Part shown: positions 26,188-35,416 of the stretch, in pieces
Position numbering within the stretch: the first letter of the stretch is position 1
How the letters are laid out: every line of letters begins with the position of its first letter
Source: Burkholderia sp. SRS-46
Lineage (GTDB): Bacteria > Pseudomonadota > Gammaproteobacteria > Burkholderiales > Burkholderiaceae
Direction of reading: 5' to 3'
Length of the DNA stretch: 64,000 bases
NCBI RefSeq assembly: GCF_004343775.1
Contig: NZ_PTXL01000005.1
Span: forward strand, 434,001 to 498,000
Position numbers and translations under genes: made by a program
Notes under the pieces: model-generated
The model's input: the letters and a program-made list of their open reading frames with translations, nothing else
Databases searched by the model: none
Told to the model about the DNA's origin: nothing

Positions 26188-26676
26188 TCACTTCCGGGGC
26201 CCTTCGGCCGCCGGGCACGCGTGCCCGGGCCGGCCTCTGCCGTTCAGGTTGACGATGCGCGCGGCCCAGTCGCGGACGCCGTGCTCGATCAGCATCGTCG
26301 CGTGGTCGTACCGGGGCAGGGCACGCCGATACGGATCGGGCACATCGGACGCCAAGGCTTCCGCGAGCCGATAGACCCGCCCGTGCGCGACCGGACGGAG
26401 GCGCTCGACGGCCCTGCGCTGGGCCAGCTCCATCGCGAGAATCAGATCGGCATCGCGGCACATCTGCCTGTCGAGCCGCTTCGAACGATGGCCGGACAGG
26501 TCGATGCCGCGCGCCTTCAGCATGCGATCGGCGATCGGATCGATCGCCATGCCGTCGATCGCCGATACACCGGCCGATACGACGACGATGCCGGGCAACG
26601 CGCGTTGCAGCAGACCCTGCGCGATCGGGCTGCGGCACACGTTGCCTTCGCAGACGACGAGAATGTGCTTGATCAT
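26188..26676 (-). CDS. Low-molecular-weight protein tyrosine phosphatase (Wzb-like)
   Basis: The 162-residue enzyme has the P-loop C-E-G-N-V-C-R-S at residues 9-16, which is the C-x5-R signature, and a D-V-P-D-P-Y loop near 121 that supplies the general acid. It should dephosphorylate the tyrosine cluster of the co-transcribed BY-kinase and so control polymer assembly. Its ATG overlaps the stop of the Wza gene as ATGA. The C-terminal tail after R-I-V-N-L-N is somewhat longer than in E. coli Wzb. Confidence 0.92.
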   Translation of the reverse strand: MIKHILVVCEGNVCRSPIAQGLLQRALPGIVVVSAGVSAIDGMAIDPIADRMLKARGIDLSGHRSKRLDRQMCRDADLILAMELAQRRAVERLRPVAHGRVYRLAEALASDVPDPYRRALPRYDHATMLIEHGVRDWAARIVNLNGRGRPGHACPAAEGPRK

Positions 26677-27845
26677 TTCGACACGATCGCCCCGGTGAGC
26701 CCGGCGTTGATCGCCGGCAGCAACAGGCTCAGCACGCGGCTGAAGCGGACGAGACCGTTGCCGTCCACGTAGACGACGTCCTTCGGCTGCAAGTCGAACT
26801 GATTCGCGAGCACCATCGCCACGGGCGAGCGCGCATCGAGATGGAACACCTGCGGCGCCTTGCTTTGCGCGCCGCGAATCACATAGAGCTGCGCGGCGTC
26901 CGCGCTCGCGTTGTTCAGGCTGCCGGCCTGCGACAGCGCGTCGCCCAGCGTCAGCCTGCCGGTGCGCAACGGCAGCGCAGTCATCGGCTTGTTCACTTCG
27001 CCCATCACGTACACGCCGTTGTCCTCGCGCGGAACGACGCGCAGCAGGTCGCCGTCGCGCAGCAGGATGCCGGCGGGATTCACGTTGCGCGCGAGCATGC
27101 CGGGCATGTCGAGGGGATAGGACGCGCCGTCGCGTACCAGCACGAGGCGGCTCTGATCGGCCGTCGGCGCGAATCCGCCCGCGCGATTGACCGCTTCGTG
27201 CAAGGTCATCGGGATGTCGTTGACCGGCACGTTGCCGGGCGTTCTCACTTCGCCATCGACGTAGACCTGCTTCGCGCGGAACGACGCGACGCGTACCGTG
27301 ACCTTCGGCTTGACGTAGTAGCGCGCGAGCGCGGCCGCGACCGCGTTTCGCGCGGCGTCGACGGTCATGCCGGCGACGTGCACGTCGCCGGCGTAGGGCA
27401 CCTGCACGTTGCCGGCGTAATCGATCACGAACCCTTGCGGCGGATCGAACGGCCGCGCGTTCGACGGCTGCTGCGCGCCCTGTGCGGCGGTCAGTTCAGG
27501 GTGGTCCCAGACCGTGATCTGCAGGACATCGCCGGCGCCGAGCGTGTACGGTCCCGGCCGGCTCGACAATGCCTGCGCGTGGTCCGCGCCGGTCGCGATT
27601 TCCGCGGTCTTCAACTGCCGGATCAGGCTCGCGTCGATTTCAGCGATCGAAACCGGCATCGTTTCGGCCGGCGTGCGCGCGTCGCCGCTGGCGACGGCCA
27701 GCGTGGCCGGCGTCGTCATCGTCATGCCGGGCGCCAGTGCGCAGCCGGACAGCGCGCCGCACAGCGCGAGCGCGAGAAGCCGTGCGCGGCAGCCGGCACG
27801 CGGGGAAAGATCGACATCGATCGAGCGAGGTCGTCGATCGTGCAT
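26673..27845 (-). CDS. Polysaccharide export outer-membrane lipoprotein (Wza-like)
   Basis: The 390-residue product has a lipobox L-S-G-C about 35 residues from the chosen start. The polysaccharide-export domain begins with [19 protein letters not shown]. Two SLBB-like repeats are visible around [11 protein letters not shown] and [10 protein letters not shown]. An octameric pore of this family carries the polymer across the outer membrane in contact with Wzc. ATG 27845 is used. A TTG at 27869 preceded by GAGG is possible and would lengthen the signal peptide. It lies 88 bases after the priming transferase. Confidence 0.9.
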   Translation of the reverse strand: MHDRRPRSIDVDLSPRAGCRARLLALALCGALSGCALAPGMTMTTPATLAVASGDARTPAETMPVSIAEIDASLIRQLKTAEIATGADHAQALSSRPGPYTLGAGDVLQITVWDHPELTAAQGAQQPSNARPFDPPQGFVIDYAGNVQVPYAGDVHVAGMTVDAARNAVAAALARYYVKPKVTVRVASFRAKQVYVDGEVRTPGNVPVNDIPMTLHEAVNRAGGFAPTADQSRLVLVRDGASYPLDMPGMLARNVNPAGILLRDGDLLRVVPREDNGVYVMGEVNKPMTALPLRTGRLTLGDALSQAGSLNNASADAAQLYVIRGAQSKAPQVFHLDARSPVAMVLANQFDLQPKDVVYVDGNGLVRFSRVLSLLLPAINAGLTGAIVSK

Positions 27846-27933
27846 TGGACGGGCGGAATGGATGCTCAAAGTGATGGCCTCGAGTTCGTCGCGGTCGCGG
27901 CAGATCGTCGTGCCGGCGACGGCGTGATGCGTT

Positions 27934-29349
27934 CTAGTACGCGTTGGGGTTGACGAGCCCCTTCAGGATCGTCGCGCCGACGATGCGCATGTCGAGCGCG
28001 AACGACCAGTTGCGCAGGTAGTAGAGATCGGCTTCGACGCGGCGCTGCATCTTCTCGACGCGATCGGTCTCGCCGCGCAGCCCGTTGATCTGCGCCCAGC
28101 CGGTGATGCCGGGCTTGACGCGGTAGCGGTGGATGTAGCCGTCGACGATCTTCTGGTACAGGTTGTCGTGCTCGATCGCATGCGGACGCGGCCCCACGAC
28201 GGACATCTCGCCGCGCAGCACGTTGATGAATTGCGGCAGTTCGTCGAGACTCGTGCGGCGCAGGAACGCACCGATCCGCGTCACGCGGGGATCGTCCCGC
28301 GTCGCCTGCTGCACGGTGTCATCGGCGTTCGCGTGGAGCCGCATGGTGCGGAACTTGTAGATCGTGAACGGCTTGCCGTCCGCCCCCTTGCGACGCTGGC
28401 GAAACAGCACCGGTCCCGCCGACGACAGCCTGACCGCCGCGGCAATCGCGAGCAGCAGCGGGGCCGTCCCGACCAGCGCGGCCGCTGCGAACAGGCGGTC
28501 GAAGATTGCCTTCTGGATCAGCGCGCGCGATGACAGCGGCGACGCGACCAGATTGATCGCCGGCGCGCCGACGAGATCGACCATCTCGCCAGCGAACATG
28601 GCGAGCTTGCTGACGTCCGGCATGAAGCGGATGTTCACGAGATCGTGGCGGAACGTGTCGAGGACAGCCACGACGGCGCTCGTTTCGGCGATCGGCAGCG
28701 CGACCCACACTTCCGGAATCGCCTGTGCGCGCACGTGCGATGCGAATGCGTCGAGCGTCCGGAAGAACGGGACGCCGCCGCTACCGTCCTGCGGCGGGCG
28801 CGCCGCGTCGAGCACGGCCGCGGCGAGAAAGCCTGGCGACGGCGACTGCGCGATCCTGGCGAGGACCGCGTCGCAATGTGCGCCCGTGCCGATGATGCCG
28901 ACCGGACGGTCGCGCACGCTGGCGTGACCCATGCGGTCGAGCGTCGAGCGCGCGACGAGCCGCGACGCGGCGAGCGCGAAGCCGCTCAGCAACGCCCAGC
29001 ACAGATGCCAGCTCGGCGGGACGGGCAACGTCTGATACAGCGCGAGCATGACGAGCACCGCGCATGCTTGCGCGACGGCCCATGCGACGCATGTGCGCGT
29101 GGCGGCGTGATATCTGGAACGATCGCGCGTCGCGCGATAGACGCCGAATGTCGGGAATAACACCATTGCGAACGTCGCCGCCGAGGCGACGAGCGCCACT
29201 TCAGCCGATGGATGGCCGCCGTTGTCCGGCAGAACCATTGCCGCTCCCAGCGCGCTGAACGCAATCAGCGCGACATCCGACATACGCGCAAGCAGCCCTG
29301 CCGCTGCCGACGGCGGATCTGCCCGCCGTTCTTCGAGTGCCGTATGCAT
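27934..29349 (-). CDS. Undecaprenyl-phosphate sugar-1-phosphate transferase (WcaJ-like)
   Basis: This 471-residue polyisoprenyl-phosphate transferase has four N-terminal membrane segments, a central CoA-binding-like Rossmann part, a fifth hydrophobic segment near residue 285, and the C-terminal catalytic domain. That domain carries [28 protein letters not shown] and [11 protein letters not shown]. It starts repeat-unit synthesis by placing a sugar phosphate, usually glucose, on undecaprenyl phosphate. ATG 29349 is supported by GGAAAGGG just upstream. It is the first gene of the exopolysaccharide operon, and the region before it is unusually AT-rich. Confidence 0.9.
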   Translation of the reverse strand: MHTALEERRADPPSAAAGLLARMSDVALIAFSALGAAMVLPDNGGHPSAEVALVASAATFAMVLFPTFGVYRATRDRSRYHAATRTCVAWAVAQACAVLVMLALYQTLPVPPSWHLCWALLSGFALAASRLVARSTLDRMGHASVRDRPVGIIGTGAHCDAVLARIAQSPSPGFLAAAVLDAARPPQDGSGGVPFFRTLDAFASHVRAQAIPEVWVALPIAETSAVVAVLDTFRHDLVNIRFMPDVSKLAMFAGEMVDLVGAPAINLVASPLSSRALIQKAIFDRLFAAAALVGTAPLLLAIAAAVRLSSAGPVLFRQRRKGADGKPFTIYKFRTMRLHANADDTVQQATRDDPRVTRIGAFLRRTSLDELPQFINVLRGEMSVVGPRPHAIEHDNLYQKIVDGYIHRYRVKPGITGWAQINGLRGETDRVEKMQRRVEADLYYLRNWSFALDMRIVGATILKGLVNPNAY

Positions 29350-30038
29350 AAGCCCTTTCCGTACCGTTTTGATTGACGTCGCGTCCATCTCGTCGATTGC
29401 CACGCGCCGGACGACGCCCGAAACATACGGACGTCGCGGACGCTTCCGTTTCACGGGAATTGAAGACGACGGGATGGAGCGCTGCCTGCCTGCTCGGTCG
29501 ACCGCGGGTGCCGCAGACGCTGCATCTTTAAAAAAGACGCCGGATGCTTGCGTGAATGGCGCGACGTGTTGCGATCAACGAAACCTGCATCAATTTTCGA
29601 TAACTTGAAGGGTGATTTAAATAGAGCGAGTATTAAATGGAATTTGTTTTTATTAATACAAGTACGAATGATCTAAAGCGAATGATGTCCGGCGCGTTCA
29701 ATGATGCGAACGCGGCAGCGGTACGTTCCCGTTGCGAATGGTTCCGGCGAGCGCGGTTGCAAAGGGATGAGCCCCGATCGGGACGGATAGCGGGGGAGGG
29801 GCGGATGAGCGGACGGTGAACGCGCCGGTCGAGCACGACCGGCGCGGCGAAACGATGGGGCGCCTGTTCGACCGTGCGGCGCTGGCGCGCGTGCGGCGAT
29901 TCGGCGGCCGGCCGGAACGGGAGCAGGCCCGTGGGCGTTGATGTCGCGAAGCGCTGTCGCTGCGTCGGATCGTCACGGGTGGCCGCAAGGGCGCAGGCCG
30001 CGGGCGCGTGCCGCTGCCCGCGGCTGCGCGGCTGCGCG
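29350..30038. promoter_or_regulatory. Exopolysaccharide operon upstream region
   Basis: There is no convincing gene in this 689-base gap. A marked AT-rich island at about 29590-29690 contains the inverted repeat GTATTAA (29630-29636) / TTAATAC (29653-29659). On the minus strand this island also offers a weak TTGTAT plus TTTAAT promoter-like pair. It lies some 280 bases before the priming transferase, leaving room for a long leader or activator sites. The right part of the gap holds a stem-loop after acdS. Confidence 0.45.
29997..30024 (-). terminator. Stem-loop after acdS
   Basis: GCCGCGGGC (29997-30005) pairs perfectly with GCCCGCGGC (30016-30024), 15 bases past the acdS stop. No T run follows, so termination may depend on Rho. 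Confidence 0.45.
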
Positions 30039-31055
30039 TCAACCGTCGCGGAAGATGAAGCTATACGCGCTCAACGCCGGTACGCCGCCGAGATGCGCAT
30101 ACAGCACCTTCGAGCCCGGCTCGAATTCACCGCGGCGCACCTTGTCGATCATCCCGTGCATCGACTTGCCTTCATACACGGGGTCGGTCAGCATGCCTTC
30201 AAGCCGCGCGCACAGCCGGATTGCTTCCAGCGTGCCTTCGTTCGGCAAGCCATATTCCGGGCCGCCGTAGCGCGTGTCGAGGATCACGTCTTTCTCGCCG
30301 ATATCGCGTCCGAGATCGACCAGCCCGGCGGTATGGCGCGCGATCCGCGTGATCTGCTCGTGTGTCTTTGCGGGCTTCGCCGAAGCGTCGATGCCGATCA
30401 CGCGATCGGCGCGCCCGTCTTCCGCGAAGCCGACGACCATTCCCGCCTGCGTGCTGCCCGTCACCGAGCACACGACGATGTAGTCGAACCGGAAGCCGAG
30501 CTGCGCTTCCTGTGCACGCACCTCCTCGGCGAAGCCGACGAAGCCGAGGCCGCCGAGCGGATGCTCGGAGCAGCCGGCCGGAATCGGATACGGCTTGCCG
30601 CCGGCCTGCCGCACGCTTTCGAGCGCGTCCTCCCAGCTGCGGCGGATGCCGATGTCGAAGCCGTCGGGCACGAGGCGCACGTCGGCGCCCATGATGCGCG
30701 ACAGCTCGATGTTGCCGACGCGGTCATAGACGGCGTCGTAGTAGTTGACCCAGTTCTCCTGCACGAGCACGCATTTCATGCCGAGATGCGCGGCGACGGC
30801 CGCGACCTGGCGGGTCTGGTTCGACTGGATGCCGCCGATCGACACCAGCGTGTCGGCGCCTTGCGCGAGCGCGTCGGGAACCAGGTATTCGAGCTTGCGG
30901 GTCTTGTTGCCGCCGAACGCGAGGCCGCTGTTGCAGTCCTCGCGCTTCGCGTACAGCTCGACCTTGCCGCCTAGGTGGTCGCTCAGGCGCTTGAGCGGCT
31001 GGATCGGGGTCGGGCCGAAGGTCAGCGGATAGCGGGGGAAGCGTTGCAGGTTCAT
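30039..31055 (-). CDS. acdS: 1-aminocyclopropane-1-carboxylate deaminase
   Basis: The 338-residue PLP enzyme opens the ring of ACC, the plant ethylene precursor, giving 2-oxobutyrate and ammonia. Length and key residues agree with true ACC deaminases: Lys51 (G-G-N-K), Tyr294 and Glu295 (V-Y-E-G), and Leu322. The last two positions are those that separate ACC deaminase from D-cysteine desulfhydrase, so the function is well supported. CCGGAGA precedes the ATG. It is divergent from an Lrp-type regulator across 199 bases, the standard acdS/acdR arrangement. It implies contact with plants or with ACC as a nitrogen source. Confidence 0.95.
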   Translation of the reverse strand: MNLQRFPRYPLTFGPTPIQPLKRLSDHLGGKVELYAKREDCNSGLAFGGNKTRKLEYLVPDALAQGADTLVSIGGIQSNQTRQVAAVAAHLGMKCVLVQENWVNYYDAVYDRVGNIELSRIMGADVRLVPDGFDIGIRRSWEDALESVRQAGGKPYPIPAGCSEHPLGGLGFVGFAEEVRAQEAQLGFRFDYIVVCSVTGSTQAGMVVGFAEDGRADRVIGIDASAKPAKTHEQITRIARHTAGLVDLGRDIGEKDVILDTRYGGPEYGLPNEGTLEAIRLCARLEGMLTDPVYEGKSMHGMIDKVRRGEFEPGSKVLYAHLGGVPALSAYSFIFRDG

Positions 31056-31167
31056 CGAATGTCTCCGGAGAAGGGCGGCGCATGCGTGACGGGATCGCGT
31101 CGGCGGGCACCCGGCGCGGGACCGCGACGCGATGAAAAAATGATAGGCACGCTAGCGCGAAATGAGC

Positions 31168-31232
31168 TTGCGAAATAAATCCGGCCGTCCTACGTTTAGG
31201 AAGAAATCATCGATTGATAAACAACTGTTGTT
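31168..31232 (+). promoter_or_regulatory. Candidate acdR promoter and operator
   Basis: TTGCGA at 31168-31173 and TACGTT at 31191-31196 are separated by 17 bases and resemble a sigma-70 promoter pointing at acdR. Just downstream, AACAACTGTTGTT (31220-31232) is a perfect 13-base palindrome ending 22 bases before the acdR ATG. A dimeric Lrp-type protein bound there would block its own transcription. Confidence 0.45.
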
Positions 31233-31254
31233 CGTCATAAAGGAGAAAGACGCA

Positions 31255-31755
31255 ATGAAATTAGGCAAGCGACCGGCGCCCGCGTCGGATGCGGCCCCGG
31301 TGCTGGATCGCATCGATCGCGCGATCCTCCGGCAATTGCAGCAGGACGCGTCGATCTCGAACGTCGCGCTCGCCGCGAAGGTGAAGCTGAGCGCGCCCGC
31401 GTGCCTGCGCCGCGTCGAGCGGCTCAAGGAGACGGGGCTGATCCGCGGGATCGTCGCGCTGCTGGAGCCGAAGGCGCTCGGCGCGGGGATGCTGGTCGTG
31501 ATCGGCTTCGTGCTCGATCGCTCGACGCCGGAAGCGTTCGCCGCGTTCGAGAAGGCCGCGCAGAAGGTGTCGGGATGCGTCGAGTGCCACGTCGTGACGG
31601 GCGAGTTCGACTACTTCATGCTGGTGCGCACGCGCGACAGCGAGAGCTTCAACCGGCTGCATGCGGAGCAGCTGCTGTACCTGCCCGGCGTGCGGCAGGT
31701 GCGCAGCTTCATGGTGCTGAAGGAGATCATGTCGACGCATGCGCTGCCGTTGTAG
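31255..31755 (+). CDS. acdR: Lrp/AsnC-family regulator of ACC deaminase
   Basis: This 166-residue Lrp-type protein has an N-terminal helix-turn-helix (L-D-R-I-D-R-A-I-L-R-Q-L-Q through R-R-V-E-R-L-K) and a C-terminal RAM effector domain with V-T-G-E-F-D-Y and L-P-G-V-R-Q-V-R. In Pseudomonas and Burkholderia the divergently encoded AcdR activates acdS when ACC is present. AAAGGAG lies about 10 bases before ATG 31255; the longer upstream frame lacks a good start. The orientation and the shared 199-base promoter region support the assignment. Confidence 0.88.
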   Translation: MKLGKRPAPASDAAPVLDRIDRAILRQLQQDASISNVALAAKVKLSAPACLRRVERLKETGLIRGIVALLEPKALGAGMLVVIGFVLDRSTPEAFAAFEKAAQKVSGCVECHVVTGEFDYFMLVRTRDSESFNRLHAEQLLYLPGVRQVRSFMVLKEIMSTHALPL

Positions 31756-31770
31756 GCCCGGGGCACGGGC

Positions 31771-31820
31771 AGCGGATGCCGGATGCCGGAAAGCGGAAAA
31801 CGGAAAGCGGATGCCGGAAA
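31771..31820. repeat. Short imperfect repeats after acdR
   Basis: AGCGGATGCCGGA occurs at 31771-31783 and again at 31806-31818, with CGGAAAGCGGAAAA-type units in between. It is a small low-complexity block between acdR and the next gene, with no clear function. Confidence 0.5.
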
Positions 31821-31936
31821 GCGCGCGGCGGGCGGAACCGGAAGTCGCTATGATGATCCGCCGGACGAATCGGCTGGCGCGCAACCGCATGGCGCGCCGC
31901 CGACCGCCCGCAACCCACGATGACAGCGAGAGGGCG

Positions 31937-32644
31937 ATGGATACCGTTCAGGCATTGGTCTTCGACGTACAGGGCACGGTCACCGATTTCCGCACGACGG
32001 TGAGCGAGGCGGCCCGCCGGATCGCCGGCGCGCGCGCGCCGGACACCGACTGGGGCGGCTTCGTCGACGACTGGCGGCGCCGCTACCGGCCGGCGCTCGA
32101 TGCGATCCTGACGGGCGCGCAGCCGTGGTCGTCGGTCGACCGGATCTACCGGAACGCGCTCGACGACGTGATCGACGCATATGGCGTCGCGTTCCTGACG
32201 CCCGGCGAGCGCGAGCGCCTGACCTTCGCGTGGCAGACGATCGAACCGTGGCCGGATGCGGTCGAAGGCTTGCGGCGGTTGCGGCGCGGGTTCAAGCTCG
32301 CGACGCTGTCGAATGCCGACGTGAGCGCGGTGGTCAACATTTCGAAGCGCGGCGGCCTCGAATGGGATGCGGTGTTCGCGGCGGAGATGGCCGGCACCTT
32401 CAAGCCCGATCCACGAACCTACCGGATGGCGCTGCGCTATCTGGGCGTGGACGCCGGCGACGCGATGATGGTGGCGTGCCACAAGTACGATCTGCACGCG
32501 GCGCGCGCGCTCGGCATGAAGACCGCGTTCGTCGCGCGGCCGCTCGAATTCGGTTCGGGCGGCGACGTCGACACCGCGTTCGAAGCGGCCTTCGACATCA
32601 ACGCGCACGACCTGCTCGATCTCGCCGCGCAGCTTGGTTGCTGA
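31937..32644 (+). CDS. HAD-family hydrolase, haloacid dehalogenase type II-like
   Basis: The 235-residue protein has HAD motif I F-D-V-Q-G-T-V-T-D with Asp10 as the expected nucleophile and Thr14. Motif II is L-S-N-A-D near residue 120, and F-K-P-D-P-R-T-Y near 155 supplies the lysine. It ends with V-A-C-H-K-Y-D-L-H-A-A-R-A-L-G. The order matches 2-haloacid dehalogenases, which hydrolyse the carbon-halogen bond of 2-haloalkanoates. The classical S-S-N segment before the final aspartate is replaced by A-C-H-K, so the natural substrate may differ. It stands alone between acdR and an acetyltransferase gene. Confidence 0.75.
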   Translation: MDTVQALVFDVQGTVTDFRTTVSEAARRIAGARAPDTDWGGFVDDWRRRYRPALDAILTGAQPWSSVDRIYRNALDDVIDAYGVAFLTPGERERLTFAWQTIEPWPDAVEGLRRLRRGFKLATLSNADVSAVVNISKRGGLEWDAVFAAEMAGTFKPDPRTYRMALRYLGVDAGDAMMVACHKYDLHAARALGMKTAFVARPLEFGSGGDVDTAFEAAFDINAHDLLDLAAQLGC

Positions 32645-32691
32645 GCGGCGTCCGTCGCGCCGGTTCGACACCGATTACACAATACGAAAGC

Positions 32692-33132
32692 ATGGAAATT
32701 CTGATTCGCGCCTATACGGAAGCCGACCTGCACCGCCTGTCGGCCATTTGGTTCGAAGCGTCGATGCACGCGCATCCGTTCCTCGGAGAGGCGCGCCTGC
32801 GGGAGCAGCAAGCGCTCGTCGAGAACGTCTATCTGCCCGATGCGGAAACCTGGGTCGCCTGCTGCGGCGACGAGACGGCCGGCTTCATCGGCTTGCTCGA
32901 CGGCTCGATCGGCGGCCTGTTCGTGGCTCCGGCGATGCACGGGCGCGGCATCGGCCGCGCGCTGGTCGCGCATGCGCTGGCGCTCAAGGGCACGCTCGAA
33001 CTGGAGGTGTACGCGGACAACCGCGCCGCCTGTGCATTCTACGAACGGCTTGGTTTCGAGGAGATCTCGCGGCGCGCGGAGGATGACGACGGCGCGCCGT
33101 TCACGAATATCCGGATGCGGTCGGCTGCTTGA
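32692..33132 (+). CDS. GNAT family N-acetyltransferase
   Basis: The 146-residue protein shows the GNAT core: the beta-4 strand I-G-G-L-F-V-A-P, the acetyl-CoA loop H-G-R-G-I-G-R-A-L near residue 85, and the closing N-R-A-A-C-A-F-Y-E-R-L-G-F. It resembles the PhnO/YjaB-like small-molecule acetyltransferases. It begins 47 bases after the HAD gene on the same strand and may share its transcript. The substrate cannot be deduced. Confidence 0.85.
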   Translation: MEILIRAYTEADLHRLSAIWFEASMHAHPFLGEARLREQQALVENVYLPDAETWVACCGDETAGFIGLLDGSIGGLFVAPAMHGRGIGRALVAHALALKGTLELEVYADNRAACAFYERLGFEEISRRAEDDDGAPFTNIRMRSAA

Positions 33133-33155
33133 CGAAACAAAAGCGCGCGACGGCG

Positions 33156-33195
33156 AGCGGCCGGCGGAACCCTGATCGCGATTCCGCCGGCCGCT
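33156..33195. terminator. Perfect 14-base stem-loop between convergent genes
   Basis: AGCGGCCGGCGGAA (33156-33169) pairs perfectly with 33182-33195 around a 12-base loop. It separates the GNAT gene from the convergent acyltransferase gene and probably stops transcription from both sides. There is no T run. Confidence 0.6.
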
Positions 33196-33198
33196 GCA

Positions 33199-34347
33199 TC
33201 ACGGGCGTGCGCCGTCCGGCATCCGCACCGGCGCACGCGCCCAGCGGCGCTTGATGAAGCGCTCGAGCGGCGCTGCGTAGCCGCGCGCGATCGCCGCGCT
33301 CACGCCGGCCGACAGCACGAGATAGGCCGCGAGCAGCAGCAGCCGGTCGTCGCCCAGGGTCGCGCGCGGCGGGAACAGCGTGCGCATTGCGCCGAGCACG
33401 ACCAGATGGAACAGGTAGAGCTCGTAGCTGAGCCGGCCGCTCCAGCGCAGCGGCGACAGCATGCGGCTGCCGCGCGCATGGCTTTCGTCGGCCCGCGCAT
33501 GCGCGCCGGCCAGCAGCACGGCCGTGCCGAGCGCCATCGCGGTGACGCCGGCGACGTGGCTTTGCGCGATCGGCCACGCGAGATAGAGCCCCGCCATCGC
33601 GGCCACCGCGAGCCATTGCACGGCGGGCCGCGCGAGGGTGCGCCACCCGGGCCGCTCGGCCAGCAGTGCGGTGCAGCAGCCGATCGCGATGCCGTCGAAG
33701 CACGCGAGGTACGCATAGAGGAAACCGCCTTCGTCGCCCGAATGCGTGAAGCGATACACGGGGCCGATCGCGATCACGAGCGCCCAGAACGCCAGCAGCC
33801 GCGCGTCGCGCCGCAACGCGATGCACAGCAGCGGAAACGACAGGTAGAACACCTCCTCGACCGACAGCGACCACAACACGCCCAGCGCGTAGTTGACCCA
33901 GCCGTACGCGCCGATCAGCACGTTCATCCAGAACGTCAGCGAGGCGAGATTGACGAGCCAGTACGACACCGGCACGCCCAGCGGCGCGTGATTGGCGAAG
34001 ATCGGCACGCCCGCCGCCGCGAGCCCGTTGACGAGCGCGAGCAGCAGGAGCAGGCACGGCATGATGCGGGCGACGCGCGACACGTAGAACGCGCGCGCGT
34101 CGATCGCGGCGAGGCTGCCCCATCTGCGCCGCGCGTTCGACGTGATCAGGTAGCCGGAGATCACGAAGAACATCGTCACGCCGTAGTTGCCGTTGCGGAC
34201 CACCGCATGCACGGCGTCCCAGCCGACGGCGCGCGAGAGGGCCGTGTCGCGCAGCGCATACGGGATGTTGAAGTGATGCAGCAGCACGAGCAGGATCGAC
34301 ACGCCGCGCAGCAGGTCGATCCGCGGATTGCGCGGGCCGGCGGTCAT
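33199..34347 (-). CDS. Acyltransferase family 3 membrane protein (OafA-like)
   Basis: The 382-residue protein has about ten membrane segments and the motifs of acyltransferase family 3. These are R-I-D-L-L-R-G-V near residue 9, the catalytic histidine in V-L-L-H-H-F, F-F-V-I-S-G-Y-L-I near 65, R-V-A-R-I-M-P, and W-S-L-S-V-E-E-V-F-Y near 165. These enzymes O-acetylate sugars of lipopolysaccharide, peptidoglycan or exopolysaccharide at the inner membrane. No C-terminal SGNH domain is present. Its ATG overlaps the stop of the beta-lactamase gene as ATGA, so the two are translated together. The acceptor is unknown. Confidence 0.85.
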   Translation of the reverse strand: MTAGPRNPRIDLLRGVSILLVLLHHFNIPYALRDTALSRAVGWDAVHAVVRNGNYGVTMFFVISGYLITSNARRRWGSLAAIDARAFYVSRVARIMPCLLLLLALVNGLAAAGVPIFANHAPLGVPVSYWLVNLASLTFWMNVLIGAYGWVNYALGVLWSLSVEEVFYLSFPLLCIALRRDARLLAFWALVIAIGPVYRFTHSGDEGGFLYAYLACFDGIAIGCCTALLAERPGWRTLARPAVQWLAVAAMAGLYLAWPIAQSHVAGVTAMALGTAVLLAGAHARADESHARGSRMLSPLRWSGRLSYELYLFHLVVLGAMRTLFPPRATLGDDRLLLLAAYLVLSAGVSAAIARGYAAPLERFIKRRWARAPVRMPDGARP

Positions 34348-35159
34348 CGCGGCTGCGCGGAATCGGCGAGCGCGGGCAGCGCGTCGAGGAACGCGTCGCG
34401 CGAGCGCATGCCGGCGTTCGGGCGCTGCGGCTGCTCATCCTGGATCAGGTTCGCGAACACCAGCGTGCGCGCACCCTTGGTCGCCCAGCCGACGAACCAG
34501 CCGTACGCATGCGCCGCGTCGTATTGCACGCCGGGCGAGCCGGTGCCCGTCTTGCCGTGCACGGTCCAGCCGCCTGGCTGCGCGTCGATTTGCGTGAGGC
34601 GCGCCGTCATGTCGTACGCATGCGCGCTGACCGGCAGCGAGCGGTTGACGACCTTGCGCATGAACGCGACCTGTTCGAGCGGCGAGATCTGCAGCGAGCC
34701 GTTGGCCCATGCGCCCATCACGCCGTTCAGTTCGCCCCGCGGGCTCGTGAGGTCGGCGTTGCCGTAGCCGAACGCGCTCGTGTACTGCTGGAAGCGCGCC
34801 TGGCCGAGCGCCTGCGCAACCTGCTGCGAGTACCAGAAGTTCGAGATCCGCATCCAGCGGGCCGGGTCGGTCGGCTCGCGCCACGCGGCGCCGCCCCAGT
34901 CGGGATAGCCGTCGCGGTAGTCGAGCGTCGGCGTGTGCGTGTCCTTCAGGAAGCCCGCGTCATAGCCCATCAGGCTGATCGCCACCTTGAAGGTCGACGC
35001 GGACGTCACGCGGGTGGCGCAGTCGCCTTGCTGGATGAGGACCTGGCCGGTGGCGGCATCGGCGACGAGGGTGCAGAGGGGTTTGGCGTGGGCGGAGGCG
35101 GCGGCGAGCGCGCAGGCGGCGGCCAGCGCGAACAGCGTGCGTTGCAGCGGTTTCGGCAT
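34344..35159 (-). CDS. Class D (OXA-type) beta-lactamase
   Basis: The 271-residue protein has a signal peptide ending at A-S-A-H-A. The active-site motif S-T-F-K lies at residues 55-58, Y-G-N at 132-134 and K-T-G at 203-205, the three class D signatures in order. It should hydrolyse penicillins in the periplasm. The S-x-V motif is read here as S107-N-F, a change from the usual valine next to the carboxylated lysine pocket. This could alter turnover. The gene is followed by an acyltransferase with a 4-base overlap. No regulator lies next to it. Confidence 0.92.
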   Translation of the reverse strand: MPKPLQRTLFALAAACALAAASAHAKPLCTLVADAATGQVLIQQGDCATRVTSASTFKVAISLMGYDAGFLKDTHTPTLDYRDGYPDWGGAAWREPTDPARWMRISNFWYSQQVAQALGQARFQQYTSAFGYGNADLTSPRGELNGVMGAWANGSLQISPLEQVAFMRKVVNRSLPVSAHAYDMTARLTQIDAQPGGWTVHGKTGTGSPGVQYDAAHAYGWFVGWATKGARTLVFANLIQDEQPQRPNAGMRSRDAFLDALPALADSAQPR

Positions 35160-35318
35160 GGGATCCTCGGAAAAGGAATGTCGTTCTTCGTTCTTGGATC
35201 AGGCTCATGGCGGCGGTGTGCGCTTCGTTGCCGCCCGCGACATTGTAGAGGCCGTCGCCTGTTTCGCGCATCGCGAAGGCGTGTTGCCGCTGTCGGACAC
35301 GCGCGGCGAGCGCCCAGG

Positions 35319-35357
35319 AAAAAGCCCGCCGCGCATGCGGGGCGCATGCGGGCGGGC
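35319..35357 (-). terminator. Terminator of the porin gene
   Basis: On the minus strand GCCCGCC plus GCATGC arms (35344-35357) pair with 35324-35338 around a GC-rich loop. Five T residues (A at 35319-35323 on the plus strand) follow. It lies about 60 bases past the porin stop at 35417 and is a good intrinsic terminator. Confidence 0.75.
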
Positions 35358-35416
35358 GAAGACACCCGGGCAGACCGTCGGGAAGCGGGTGTCGCGTGAA
35401 GCTAGGGGGAGACGCG

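Noticed and set aside
15980-29349. Cepacian (bce) biosynthesis cluster
   Set aside because: The tyrosine kinase, phosphatase and Wza are shared with bce, but mannose-activating genes are absent and WecB/WecC are present, so it is another polysaccharide.
29637-29819. 60-residue plus-strand frame in the gap before acdS
   Set aside because: It has no ribosome site, shows no domain, and starts inside the AT-rich island; coding is not supported.
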